Below, one piece after another: positions 48,601 to 59,648 of a stretch of DNA of 64,000 bases. The translations under genes and the position numbers were made by a program. A model generated the notes under the pieces. That model searched no databases. It was not told where the DNA came from and worked only from the letters and a program-made list of their open reading frames with translations. Every line of letters starts with the position of its first letter. Position 1 is the first letter of the stretch. This DNA is from Liolophura sinensis (Eukaryota > Mollusca > Polyplacophora > Chitonida > Chitonidae), in NCBI RefSeq assembly GCF_032854445.1, contig NC_088307.1, forward strand, positions 17,992,017-18,056,016, read 5' to 3'.

Positions 48601-51600
48601 CTTCATTTGCTTTCAGTGGTTTCCTCTATTAATGCTTCAGAAGTCAAATGATGTAATCAGGTGACTAGGTTCTTTGCAATGCATTTATTGACTTATTTGT
48701 TTATTTCTTTCTTTTTTCTAGGATTACTCCACAGAGGGCATGAATGAGTCACAAATGAAGTTTTTACAACATCTCCGTGAGTTTGGACTCGTCTACCAAA
48801 GAAAGGTAAATGTGGGAAACGTCTTGGTTAATGAATTCTTGTACAGAAAGGCCCGGGAACATTTGAGCACATTGTCTGCTGGTGGATTTACTGTGTATTA
48901 AAAGCTCTGCTCATTTTCCTTCCTCCATAATGCTGGCTGTCATCACAAAAGTGAGATGTTCTTCAGAATGGTGTAAAGCATGAGTGAAATAAATGAATAA
49001 CTGTTTTGAAAGAGTGATGTGTGGAAACTAATAATCATTTGAGATTTTCTCTCTTATTACAGATATTTTCTACATTTCATCAAGTTCTTGTATTGATCAT
49101 TTTTACTGAAATATTTTAGTTACCTCAGAAATGCAAAAAAAAAATTTTTTTATAATTATGAAAGGTTTATTTTGGTCCATTTCTGTTTGACACTTTTATT
49201 ATGTCAGTTGTCTGCCCTGATACTTAAGGAAATTAACCACAGGCTTTCTTTCCCTCTTCAGCGTAAATCTCAGAGATACTATCCCACCAGGCTCGCAATC
49301 AACCTGGCCTCTGGCCTTAACAAATCCAACACAGATGTCCACCGTACAGGATTCATCGTTGTTGAAACAAACTACAGGGTTTACGCCTACACAGGTGAAA
49401 ATGAATTGAGGCATCTTTTGGGCTCTCCTGTATATAGTATAGGCGTGGCTTATGATGTACCCTGAGCTTCAGCGTCCAGTAATAGTGAAAGTAATGTTAA
49501 ACAGCATGTTAGGAGTGGTATCTTAAAAAGGATTACAGATGTTGAGCTCAGGGCTTGCACACATGTAAAGCACAATAGCACAAGATATTGTTGATTCCGT
49601 CGTTGATTGGACGGATATGTGCATATTAAGAACTGTAAATTACTGAATTCCTTACTTAGCGTATTGTGTATTAGAATCACAGGTAAACAAAATGTTAGGT
49701 TTGGTGTCTTAAAATTTATTATATGTTTTGACCTGAAGTTTTACCTGCATATAAAGCACAATGACACCAAGGGGATGTTCCTTCTCTGATGCTCTGTTAC
49801 CAAATTACCAAACTCACAAATTCAGTTCTTTATGCATTGAGCTGAAGTTTCTAGGTGTCTCGTCAATTAAAAGCGATTTTTCACAATTTAAAAGCAAAAC
49901 AAATACATGTTTACGTATTTGAAAGTGAAGTATTTATGATACACGGATATTTCTTTCTGTTATTTTCTTGTTGGAAAAAGAGTAATGATCAATGATATTA
50001 AAGTTTGGAATTGTCTTCTCTAATCAAAAAAGAAATCAGAAATGTTGAAAATTTAAGTAATAGTAATACTTTGTATAAATTTATGTAAACACTATACTTG
50101 TTTTGAAACTATAATATCCTTTACTCTCGAGAGGTGTGTTAATCTTTGTTCTCATGGTGCAAATTTTGACCACTCCAATGAAAAGAGGAAATTCGCCTTT
50201 TCTGAATGTAGCTTATAAAGCAGACTTGCCGTAACAGTTACATGTATATTGGGCATTCTTTTATCATAGGTGCTCAGTTGGTTAGCGCGATAGCGCAGCC
50301 TTATGACCCAGGAGTCTCTCACCAATGCGGTCGCTGTGAGTTCAAGTCCAGCTCATGCTGGCTTCCTCTGCGGCCGTATGTGGGAAGGTGTGACAGCAGC
50401 CTGTGGATGGTCGTGGGTTTCCCCCGGGCTATGCCCGGTTTCCTCCCACCATAACGCTGGCCGTCGTCGTGTAAGTGAAATATTCCTGAGTACGGCATAA
50501 AACACCAATCAAATAAATAAATACATCATAGGCTAACAATATTTTAGAGGTGGTGTCAAGAGATCAGTTTCTTAAATAAGCTTAAGAATAAATTTGTACA
50601 TTTCAGATTCTCCTCTACAAGTTGCCTTAATTGCTCTCTTCTGTGAAATGTTGTACAGGTGGGTGAAAACAGATTGTTTGAAGGACACATGAAACGCTCG
50701 GTTTTTATTTCTTAGTACAGACTATATGATGTGGCCCTAACATATGGTGGTACAAAAAAGATGCTCAACTTTCTTCTTGGGGCTTAAAATGGCTTTGAAC
50801 TACAGTTTTCCTAAGGCCCCAGCAGTGTGTTCAGAAATTTTGTGGCCCTGCTGTGGTGATGTCAACAACTTCAGTGGTGACAGCTGTCAAACAACTTTTT
50901 TGAGTCCAAATTGGGATGTGCAGGATTAGATGGTCCCATGTTCCCATTATAGTTGTCAATGATGTCGTTTCCGAATATTTTTGTCCACTGACAGAAAACA
51001 TGCATAAAAAACAGGGGTTATTAAGAAATATAAATGTGCCTCAAGAATAAAAATTTGGGGGGGGGGGAGCATATGTTTCTTCAGTTTTCGTACAACCATA
51101 TTCTTCGCTTTCATGTTTCCCTTAAATTTATGATTTGCCAACTAATTGGAACAGGAAGAGGTAAATGTAGCACTTCTAATTTCTTTCCGTTTTTTTTTTT
51201 TTTTTTAATTTGAAAACTATGTCACTAAACATCAAGTAGAAGTCTTCATTTTCCAAAACTAGGATACAACTATTATAAATTCTACTTAAAGGATTTTCAA
51301 AATCATTAATTTTGCACTTTGACCCTCTAATTAAAATTTTTCAAAAGCTAAATGTATAAGGGGAAATGCAGATACATTATATCTGGCAGTATTGAATCAA
51401 ATAAAAACACCAAATCTCCGGTCGTAAGTGGGAAGGTGTGGCACCAACCTGTGAATGGTCCAGAGTTCCCCCTGGGCTCTGCTCAGTTTCCTCCCACCAT
51501 AAATATGGCCACCATCTTATAAGTGAAATATTCTTGAGTATGACGTAAAACACCAATCAAATAAAAAAATAAACACACCAAACTTCGAAAATTCGTGATT

Positions 51601-54600
51601 GACAAGTTTTCCTGCATGTGGCCCAGAAATTTTTATATTGTGTTCAGTTTGTGTGTACAAGAAACCTGAACATCCAAACCGTCAATAAAAAAATGAATCG
51701 GTTAATAATCTTTAGGGGTTTTTTTGTCTTCAGATTCCCAAACTTGAGCATAGGTAACTTGTCACGTGACAGTGTGAGACAGGCACTGACAAGGGGGATA
51801 ACTGCTGAGCAGGTGAGTTGACTGGGTCATGGCAAGGCTACAGCCCTGCTGAAAAATATTGAAGAAATTGTATTTTGATCAAACCTTCTGGATCAGTCAT
51901 GTCTGTTTTATCTCCAGATTTTTTTATGTAGAAGCCTGGCTCGAGCATGAAGTTGATTTAGCTTAGAATAGAATAAGACTTGACTAAAGAACTATTTGCT
52001 GTGCTATATTTTTGAATAATTATTGGAATTTTTATTTGAACACAAAAAAAAGTTTTTGTCATGATCTTTTTCAAAAAACCACAAAAATTTGTGCTTTCAC
52101 GCAGATATAAGACTTCAAGGCTCAGCAGTGAGATATGAGAGCAAGTAAACAGGACTTGTTGGCCCGGTGTCAGTATAATGTGACTGGGTGGGGTGTCATG
52201 TCTAGTGTCTTCCACATGATGCTTCAGTGGCAGCATGGACTTGCCCTGCCACAAGAAGACACACTATTTGTACACTGCTCTCTTGAATTTACGCGGATCG
52301 ATTTACCGCAAAATTGGAATTAACGCGATGCTGTGCTGACCACCATGTGTTTTTTTTTTCTTTTTGTACTAGTATCAAAATATTCATGGAAAAAAGGATA
52401 AAACTGTTGTCACAAGTACATGTTTAGGCGTCACTTTTGCCCAGATTTGAATGATTATAAAGTTTTTATTAATGTAAATTCTTAATACGACAAATAAAAA
52501 GTGTGCTGAGAATCGTAATCCTACCGTACCTGGGTAAACAATGAGATATGCTTGAGTGGGAGTCTAGGAACAAAGGTGATTTCAGTTGAATTGCTTCCCT
52601 TCACGCTTGTGCTATTAAAGCCCTCCACATATGATGTCCGCATCAATAAATAAAAAAATAAATAAATAAAACATAAAGCTTCACTGGTCAAATTTAGCAG
52701 TTGCACATGTGTTTAGGTAATTTGGTGGCGCTGCATTCTGCGCATAATTATGAGTTCTCCTGGTAATTCTCCTGTCAGTTTGGTGCATTTTATTTACAGT
52801 ACATTTACGCAAACACTGAATAGTGGAGAATTCGTCAGCGCAAAAAAAAAACTGCGAATCTCCTCACAGATTATGTTTCTTTCAAATTGCCATGAGGCTT
52901 GCCTGCCTGAGGGGTGGGAATTTGGTTGAAAAACATTATCAATCTGTTTAGCTGTTATGTAAATAAAAATGGAAATATATGTATGATGGAGTGACCTTTG
53001 CTCAACCTACGATGACTTGGTTCGAATCCTCCTTCGTGTGTATTTTGAGCGACAGATTTGTTATCACAGTCTAGCCATGTAACATTGTGCCACTGCCATC
53101 TTTGTTTTCTTACACAATGTCAAGGCAGATTAAAGTTTGTTGTCTTCAAAGTACATTATCCCATAAAAATGATTGTTATTGTTTTATTAAACGTTCACGT
53201 TCCGATTTCTGCTTATTCCAGCCAGGAATGTCAGGATTTTATTTTGCGTGGATTCGATTGTAACAGGATATGAATCTTTTGGATCTGTATGAACATGTTA
53301 TTTCGAAGGAGCAGTGTATACAACATAATGACCCCTCATCATATGACAAACCCCAAGCATACATACATACATACATACATACATACATACATACATTACA
53401 TGTATATCATGGCTACGGTAAATCATCAACTTTTTCAACCACGAAAGCACTTTTTTTGGAGTGGAATTTAATTTTATGCGTGCAATTATTATGAAAAAAA
53501 TGCTGAAAATTTTGTGTTATTATTTTGTGTCACTAAAGAAGCAAGCATCATAAAACTGTGCAAATTATTTCTCTACACCCCATAGGTGTCTCTGAATCTT
53601 TTAAAATATTGGTTGTAGAGGTGGTTGAAAAGGTTGAAGAATTAGGGTAAATCTAATGTGTTTATATAATGGAATTGTGTGTTTCCAGATTGTCAATTTC
53701 CTGAGGAGCCATGCTCACCCGAATATGATGAAAAATGTGAGTCAGTTTCCTGTTTTGTGTATTGTCAGTGTCTTAGGTACACCGTAAACTTCAGAAGAAA
53801 TGTTTGTCAGGTAGCGATAGTTTCTGAAGGTTCAGTATTAGAATTGAAGAGTATTAAAGTTTGCAGAAGATGGTGTGATATTAAATTGAACATTTTAAGA
53901 TTTCAGTATACAAATCTGAAAGAGGATAAGATGAGTGCTGTCTCGATTGCTCAGTCTAATATATTCTGAATTGAGATCAAGTACTGCTTCACTATGTAAA
54001 CAGTCTTTTGTGCAGAGACTTTGAACCCAATTATTCTAACACAGAACCTCTTACAAGTAGGCTTGATCGAGTCACACCTAAGACTTTAAAAGAGGAAGTT
54101 GTAACTTCCTCGCTTGGCGTTCAGCATGAAGGGGATAGTGCAATGACTGGTTGACCCGTATCAGTATAATGGCTCGGGCGGGGCGGCTTACTTGCCTTCG
54201 GTAAGTCGTCTCAGTGAAGCAGCACTAAATAAAAGAGCGGTAGAAATCCGTCCTTGCAACAAGGAGGCCACATTATACGTACATGCACCCTAATGATTCC
54301 TTCGTCGTCATATGACTGAAAAATTGTTGAGTACGACGTTAAACCCCAAGCACTCACTCACTCTTACAAGTAGGTGTTACCTGGAGTCCAAAAAAACTGT
54401 GTATATAGATTAACTTAAAAACTGGGTTTTTGACGATTGCAAGAAACTGGAAACAGCTGAAAGCATACGATTCTGGTTTTAGTCAGTCTGTGCAGGCTTG
54501 TGATCACCATCAACAGCAGTTGTTCAGAGTTACGTGTAAACATGTTCCAAATTTCTGCAACCAAAGACATCCGGTTGTCTCCAGTTGCATCAGTCTATGT

Positions 54601-56029
54601 GGCCTTTATACCGTTGATCCCAGTCTGTCCACAGTTGGTCATTTAGATGCATCACATGTTACGTGACACTTGCATAGTTGCGTCAGATATACGCGCACTG
54701 AAACTGAATCTGGTGAGAAACAGCTAGATGCTCATGATTGCAGGTTTTCAAACTTGTCGGCGTAAGTGTTACATGTAGACTGATTTTGTTGAGATGGACC
54801 CAGTTGCCAAGGATCACCAATCGACGTACTCTCAGCTGTTGTTTTTATCTATGGGGGCAGTAGCCCGAAACATTTTCCGAACTTCAGCCTAATGTGGAAA
54901 CAGATTCAAAGTTACGAGGCCTGTCTTACCAAGCAGTCTTAACAGTACGTCAAGTGCATATCCCATGGTGACGTTTATCTCTTCACTACGCATTGCCACG
55001 GTAGTAGTATGGGGGCACCTGTTGTGACTGCTTCATAGACATGCCCCGGGTGATTTAATATTACGGAACGTACACGGAAACAGAATGATCATTTCCGTGA
55101 AGTTTCCGTGCGTGATAGTCCACAGGCAGATATGTTTTATTTTGTTGTCCCTCAGAAACCTGTGTTGCCGCCCACCATCACAGATCAGATACGACTGTGG
55201 GAGCTGGAGCGCGACAGACTGAAGTTCTCAGAGGGTGTCCTCTACAACCAGTTCCTCTCACAGAGTGATTTTGACCTTCTCAAGGACTATGCTGAGGTAG
55301 GCTGTGAAAACATTCTCTGGTGAAGCAGACACTAGCCCCTTGACCCCTTCACAGACCCATAATCCTGACCCTGTTTTATATGTGCAAAATTCCTCACTAC
55401 CTAGTTTAACATCAGTCAAATAAATAAATCAGTTCCAGGTAAACCGCTTCGGTGGCCTAATGGTTAGAAGACGTCCGCCTCAAAGTTGAGAGACTTGGGA
55501 TCAATCCCGGGTCGAGTCTTGCCAAAGACTTGCTAGCCACTCAGCGTTGAGAGGTTAGAGCAATGAAACAGGTCATTTCGGCCCAGTGTCAGTATAGTGT
55601 GACTGGGTGGGGTGTCCTGTCTGGTGTCTTCGGCATGATATTTCAGTGACGGCAGCACTTTGGCGGCATGGACTCCCCTTGCCATGAGAAAACACAGTAT
55701 ATGTACCAATACCTGGTGATTTCTCGGCATAAATGAAAAAAAACTACAATGTAAAACCCAAGCATACATAAATTCCAGATTACACTTTAAGACTTCCTGA
55801 AATAGAATGTTAGGGATGGCCATGGAAAGAGAATAAGTATGGTCGATCCCATATTGAAGATGTTTCAGACTCGTACAGTATAATCTTCGAAATCTGCTTC
55901 TGTTTGTTTCCTCAGGATATGGGTGTGTTAACATGGTCAAATCCCACCAAACGAATGATGGTTGTCACAAGGGCAGGTCATGATGATGTCAAGAAGTTCT
56001 GGAAGCGACAACGTCAGAACAACAGCTGA
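42622..56029 (+). CDS. GTF2H4: General transcription factor IIH subunit 4 (p52/Tfb2)
   Basis: TFIIH p52 anchors and stimulates the XPB ATPase in transcription initiation and nucleotide excision repair. Exons: 42622-42761, 44201-44305, 44791-44922, 45584-45677, 46288-46382, 46906-47015, 48138-48206, 48722-48805, 49262-49394, 50607-50658, 51734-51812, 53689-53736, 55156-55296, 55916-56029. All junctions are in phase except around exon 6. The model is about 465 aa, close to the human 462. Signature stretches are [55 protein letters not shown] and a C-terminal [10 protein letters not shown]. The first ATG is 42622; a second in-frame ATG at 42634 is also possible. It is divergent from VARS2 and convergent with the downstream gene. 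Confidence 0.93.
43022..43537. mobile_element. Large inverted repeat in GTF2H4 intron 1
   Basis: The left arm (GACCCCAACTCCTTTTTTT, ATTTCATACTC, GATTCTCTTTGCT, CACCAACCTAAAGAC, CACCATATGTCCCTACTC) returns as its reverse complement up to GGAGTTGGAGTC at 43537. Arms are roughly 200-250 bp with a short loop near 43240-43280. No transposase. Confidence 0.8.
45969..46115 (+). repeat. SINE A, 5'-truncated
   Basis: AAGGTCTGCCAGCAACCTGCG to (AAAT)n, in a GTF2H4 intron. Confidence 0.82.
46906..47015 (+). CDS. GTF2H4: GTF2H4 exon 6 with two apparent single-base deletions
   Basis: Reading in phase from exon 5 gives [14 protein letters not shown] and then a stop. Dropping back one frame at about 46950 gives [20 protein letters not shown], the expected p52 sequence, so one base (a C of an expected CC) seems missing. 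At the 3' end GTTGAGTGAG lacks the G needed for GAG|GTGAG, and the next exon starts in phase 0. Adding both bases makes exactly 38 codons with the carried-over bases. Assembly error is the simplest explanation; real allelic damage is not excluded. Confidence 0.75.
47436..47512 (-). repeat. SINE A 3' fragment
   Basis: TTGATTGGTATTTTACGCCA through GTGGTGGGAGGAAACC. Confidence 0.75.
47911..48038 (+). repeat. SINE A, truncated and diverged
   Basis: GGGCGTACGTGGAAAGGTC to TTGAATACGGCGTAAAATAAA, ending about 100 bp before GTF2H4 exon 7. Confidence 0.75.
48325..48530 (+). repeat. Repeat D, near-complete copy
   Basis: GCATTTTGAGTATTTCTAGAC, CTGCTTAAATCATGGTGCTAG, AACTGAGGTAAATCGACGAG match 71-300. 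Confidence 0.65.
48915..49003 (+). repeat. Diverged SINE A-like tail
   Basis: CCATAATGCTGGCTGTCATC and TTCAGAATGGTGTAAAGCATG. Confidence 0.5.
50271..50524 (+). mobile_element. SINE A, head-truncated, 8-bp flanking repeat
   Basis: Starts TGCTCAGTTGGTTAGCGCG; ATCATAGG at 50263-50270 and 50525-50532. It lies about 80 bp before GTF2H4 exon 10. Confidence 0.9.
50689..51140. repeat. Element FG, copy without the SINE insertion
   Basis: GAAACGCTCGGTTTTTATTTC, TTTCTTCTTGGGGCTTAAAAT, GACAGCTGTCAAACAAC and GGGGTTATTAAGAAAT match the 22118-23042 copy, with the SINE B site empty. Confidence 0.65.
51415..51572 (+). repeat. SINE A, 5'-truncated
   Basis: GGTCGTAAGTGGGAAGGTGTG to the CACCAATCAAATAAAAAAAT end. 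Confidence 0.82.
52133..52290 (+). repeat. SINE C middle fragment
   Basis: TTGGCCCGGTGTCAGTATAAT, GGTGGGGTGTCATGTCTAGTG and ACATGATGCTTCAGTGG. Confidence 0.75.
53315..53398 (+). repeat. SINE C tail scrap with (CATA)n
   Basis: ATCATATGACAAACCCCAAGC followed by about nine CATA units. Confidence 0.65.
54062..54360 (+). mobile_element. SINE B, 5'-truncated, with target duplication
   Basis: Begins within the B-box side (GATCGAGTCACACCTAAGAC) and ends AAACCCCAAGCACTCACTCA. CTCTTACAAGTAGG occurs at 54048-54061 and 54361-54374. Confidence 0.92.
55443..55780 (+). mobile_element. SINE C, near-complete
   Basis: tRNA-like head GTGGCCTAATGGTTAGAAG with B box GGGATCAATCCCGGGTCGAG, middle GTGTGACTGGGTGGGGTGTC, end AAAACCCAAGCATACATA. 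It lies in the last GTF2H4 intron. Confidence 0.88.
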
Positions 56030-56465
56030 CAGGGATCTGTGAGGGAAACCTGATGAATTGTATAAACTGTTGCACCAAGCCGTGGATGGTCTGATCATCA
56101 CCAAGAGAACTGAGTTCTCTCCAGTGGCCTTCACCCCCTGACAAGGAAGTGACCTTGGCTCTGTGAATGCTGTCAAGGGTTAGATTCGACTCCAGTCAGT
56201 ACAACCTATCAGCTGATGAAGGAATGTCATAAAAGGGACTGAAACTTCATGTTATCATTTCTGTGACTGAAGTATATATATATAAATATGTGAGGCCTGT
56301 GTGTCAGAATGACATTGTTCATCTTGTCAGAGGTCAGAGGTCAGATGTAGGCCAGTGAAAGTAGGCCAGAAAGTCCACTTGATGTTATCTGTTGTCAACA
56401 AGTGATGTAACATTCACCTCTTATGAGGGAAGAGAATTCCAAAACCAGAACTTGATAAAGTCGAA

Positions 56466-56471
56466 AATAAA
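56466..56471 (+). terminator. Candidate polyadenylation signal of GTF2H4
   Basis: AATAAA lies 437 bp after the GTF2H4 stop in repeat-free sequence. It is the first such hexamer I noticed there; use is inferred. Confidence 0.35.
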
Positions 56472-57083
56472 CTTCAAATGTTCAAAGGAATTCAGGTCCT
56501 AGGTTTTGATGAAGACTCACAAGAAAGCTGAAGGCTTTGACAAGCACCTTGTGTGTAATATGTAAGAAGTAATACCCCAGTCACAGAATTAACTTTGGCT
56601 GTTCGTGTTACTGATGGACAGAATTAATGACTTGAGGATAATACTGGTCGGGGGTCATTAGACATCCATGTAAAAGAGTGACTTTAACATCTATGGGGTG
56701 TCATTGATGGACTGCTTTTGTAATGACTTTGACCTGTTGGTTACCTGAGCTGACACAGTGAAGGTCAAGGTTGATGACACTGTCTTGGCAGTATCATTTG
56801 TTTGCAAGTGAAATGGTGATGCATGGGTGAAATGTCTAAGGAAAAGCTGTTCAGAGATCTGTAATTCTGCTGCAGACTTTTGACTACTTAGACTACCTAA
56901 CGATGGGGATGGCACAAAAAATCGTTCTAAAATCCTTCTAAAATGACATGATTTTCCTGCTTGCAGAGCCTTCTTGGATTGGGAAGGTGATCGTACAAGT
57001 ATTTTGAGGCACTTCCTGGACTATGGATAAAGCATTCCCAAACTACATGTTGCATGTGCTAAATAATCAGAGTGTATACGAAT

Positions 57084-57327
57084 ATGTACATGTATATACT
57101 GTGTATGTACATGTATATACTGTGAATGTACATGTATATGCTGTGTATGTACATGTATATGCTGTGTATGTACATGTATATGCTGTGTATGTACATGTAT
57201 ATACTGTGTATGTACATGTATATACTGTGTATGTACATGTATATACTGTGTATGTACATGTATATACTGTGTTTGTACATGTATATACTGTGTTTGTACA
57301 TGTATATACTGTGTTTGTACATGTATT
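57084..57327. repeat. 21-bp minisatellite, about 12 copies
   Basis: Unit TGTGTATGTACATGTATATA plus C, rich in self-complementary GTACATGTAC. The 21-bp period keeps several frames open on both strands; not coding. Confidence 0.93.
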
Positions 57328-57402
57328 CTATGTTTATATATAAAGTTTTGTATATATGTAGATATTTGTTTTTACTGAATTATAATTGTGGTCAGCAATT
57401 CA

Positions 57403-57655
57403 GATGGGGCCTAGTGGTCAGCACGCCAGCACTGCATAATGACCCAGGAGAATCTCACCAATGTGGTCGCTGTAAGTTCCAAGTCATGCTGGCTTCCTCT
57501 AGGGTGAGGCATGGGAAGGTCTGTCAGCAAGCTGCAGATGGTCGTGGGTTTTCCCCTGGGCTATGCTCGATTTCTTCCCGCCATAATTCTAGCCTATCTC
57601 ATGTAAGTGAAATATTCACTTAGTACAGCATAAAACACCCATCATATAAATAAAT
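57403..57655 (+). repeat. SINE A, full span, diverged
   Basis: GGGGCCTAGTGGTCAGCACGC to CATATAAATAAATAA; the A box is damaged. Confidence 0.85.
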
Positions 57656-57868
57656 AATTCATACTCTTAACAAGCCTAAGTTTAATAGTGTTAAGGCTTG
57701 CCTTTATAGAACTTTGTAAATCAAACTTTTGTATAATTATTCACATCCTATTTTATTCAGCATGATACCATCCGCAAAACAGTATCTGACATACAATATA
57801 CACATATACCAAACCACATACCAACCAACCAGTTTGCTGGCTTTTTCTTCTCCCTTCAGTTCAAACTT

Positions 57869-58135
57869 GGGGGCCTCCGTGGCTCAGTTGGTTAGCACGC
57901 TAGTGCAGAGTAATGACCCAGGAGTCTGTCACCAATACGGTCACTGTGAGTTCAAGTTTAGCTCATGCTGGCTTCCTCTCTGGTTGGACGTGGGAAGGTC
58001 TGCCTTCAGCAACCTGCTGATGGTCATGGGTTTCCCCCCGTGCTGTGCCCGGTTTCCACCCACCATAATGCTCGCCGTCGTGGTAAAAGTAAAATATTCT
58101 TAAGTACGGCGTAAAATACCAATCAAATAAATAAA
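57869..58135 (+). repeat. SINE A, full length
   Basis: GGGGGCCTCCGTGGCTCAGTT, B box GTGAGTTCAAGTTTAGC, end AATCAAATAAATAAA. Confidence 0.9.
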
Positions 58136-58740
58136 TTGAAACCTAAAAGATACAAAATTTGATGCTATAGATAGATATTTAACAAATTAAACATTTTATT
58201 GTGAAATATAAATACATGATCTGTATTATTTGTACTATTTAGCACTAAGGCAAAAATATGCACACACATCATGATCAGATGGTTTACATGTACAATCACA
58301 TACTTAAGGATGGACAGTATCTCAATAAACAACACAGCACAAGCCAAAATCAGGCTAGAAGTTTCCCATGAGCCTCCCCGTAGCATGCCAGTAGCCTGGA
58401 AATGGTTTGCCAGTGGTGAGCAACTGGAATGGTTGTAGAAATTATAAACAAGAGTGCCACCAAATCCATCGACACATTAACAGCTGCAAAATGCTATTTG
58501 ACTGGAAGTGGAATGCTAATGGCATGCTTCTCTAATTAATAAGCAAATAATTAAAAGTAGTCAAATTATTGAGATCGTCAAAACAGTTTATATTACTTAT
58601 TATTACTTATTTATTACGTTTGACGCTGCTCTAAGCTACATGTACATGGTACTTTTGGTTTTACACTCATTTAAACGTTAAATCTGTCTTATGACTACAC
58701 CAGTCCGACCACCCAATAGCAGGAAAGCCGCAGTGCTGTC

Positions 58741-58925
58741 AATCATGCACACATATCAATCATGCACACGTATCAATCATGCACACGTATCAATCATGTA
58801 CACGTATCAATCATGCACACGTATCAATCATGTACACGTATCAATCATGTACACGTATCAATCATGCACACGTATCAATCATGTACACGTATCAATCATG
58901 TACACGTATCAATCATGTACATGTA
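58741..58925. repeat. 17-bp minisatellite, about 11 copies
   Basis: Unit AATCATGCACACGTATC with an AATCATGTACACGTATC variant. It lies between the two convergent genes. Confidence 0.93.
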
Positions 58926-59468
58926 TATACTTTGCTCTGTACATATTTATCGCAGCATGATGAATAGAGTAGTATATCAAGACTGGCTCCATAAGAGCAT
59001 GAACTGTTGATATCCAGGCTGCCTTCCAACTTGTGTCCTCTGCAGGCTAGAGTGTAGCTTGTCTCTTTACATTAGTCTTGCTTTTGATTGGGAGTCCATG
59101 CAGGATTGACATGCAGGATTGACAAGTAGAACGTAACACTGAGGAACCAGCAGATTTGTATATGATGATGGTCCGTTCTCTTCCCTTCCCAACTATTAGC
59201 AGCGTTGATCATAAGTGGCAGTAACAGTGTCATCATATGTCTGCTATGTAGTATCAAAAATACTCTGTGTTACGGTTTTATCTACAACCTACATGTACAC
59301 AGTCTACCCACTTTGCCGTTGCGATTGTTCACAGCGCAGTAAAACATTCAGTGTCAATCAAATCTCATAATCCCGCCCACTTCAGCATTTTGTAAGTATT
59401 CCATTCAGTATACTACATGCAGGTCACGACATCAACATCACAAAGCAACATCACATGAATCAACTGAA

Positions 59469-59627
59469 GCGTAGTCATTTTCACATTCCATACACATAAT
59501 CGCTCAGCACTGCGTAGTCATTTTCACATTCCCTACACATAATCACTCAGCACTGCGTAGTCATTTTCACATTCCACACACACAATCACTCAGCACTGCA
59601 TAGTCATTTTCACATTCCACACACATA
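59469..59627. repeat. 43-bp minisatellite, nearly 4 copies
   Basis: Unit GCGTAGTCATTTTCACATTC then ACACATAATC and CTCAGCACT, starts at 59469, 59512, 59555 and 59598. It is within about 20 bp of the stop of the 59649 gene, so it is probably in the 3' UTR. Confidence 0.9.
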
Positions 59628-59648
59628 ACCCAGCTCTGTCAAGATCAT

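Noticed and set aside
57023..57343. Overlapping open frames on both strands encoding YVHVYTV-type repeats
   Set aside because: They are the translation of a 21-bp minisatellite; any period divisible by three keeps frames open.
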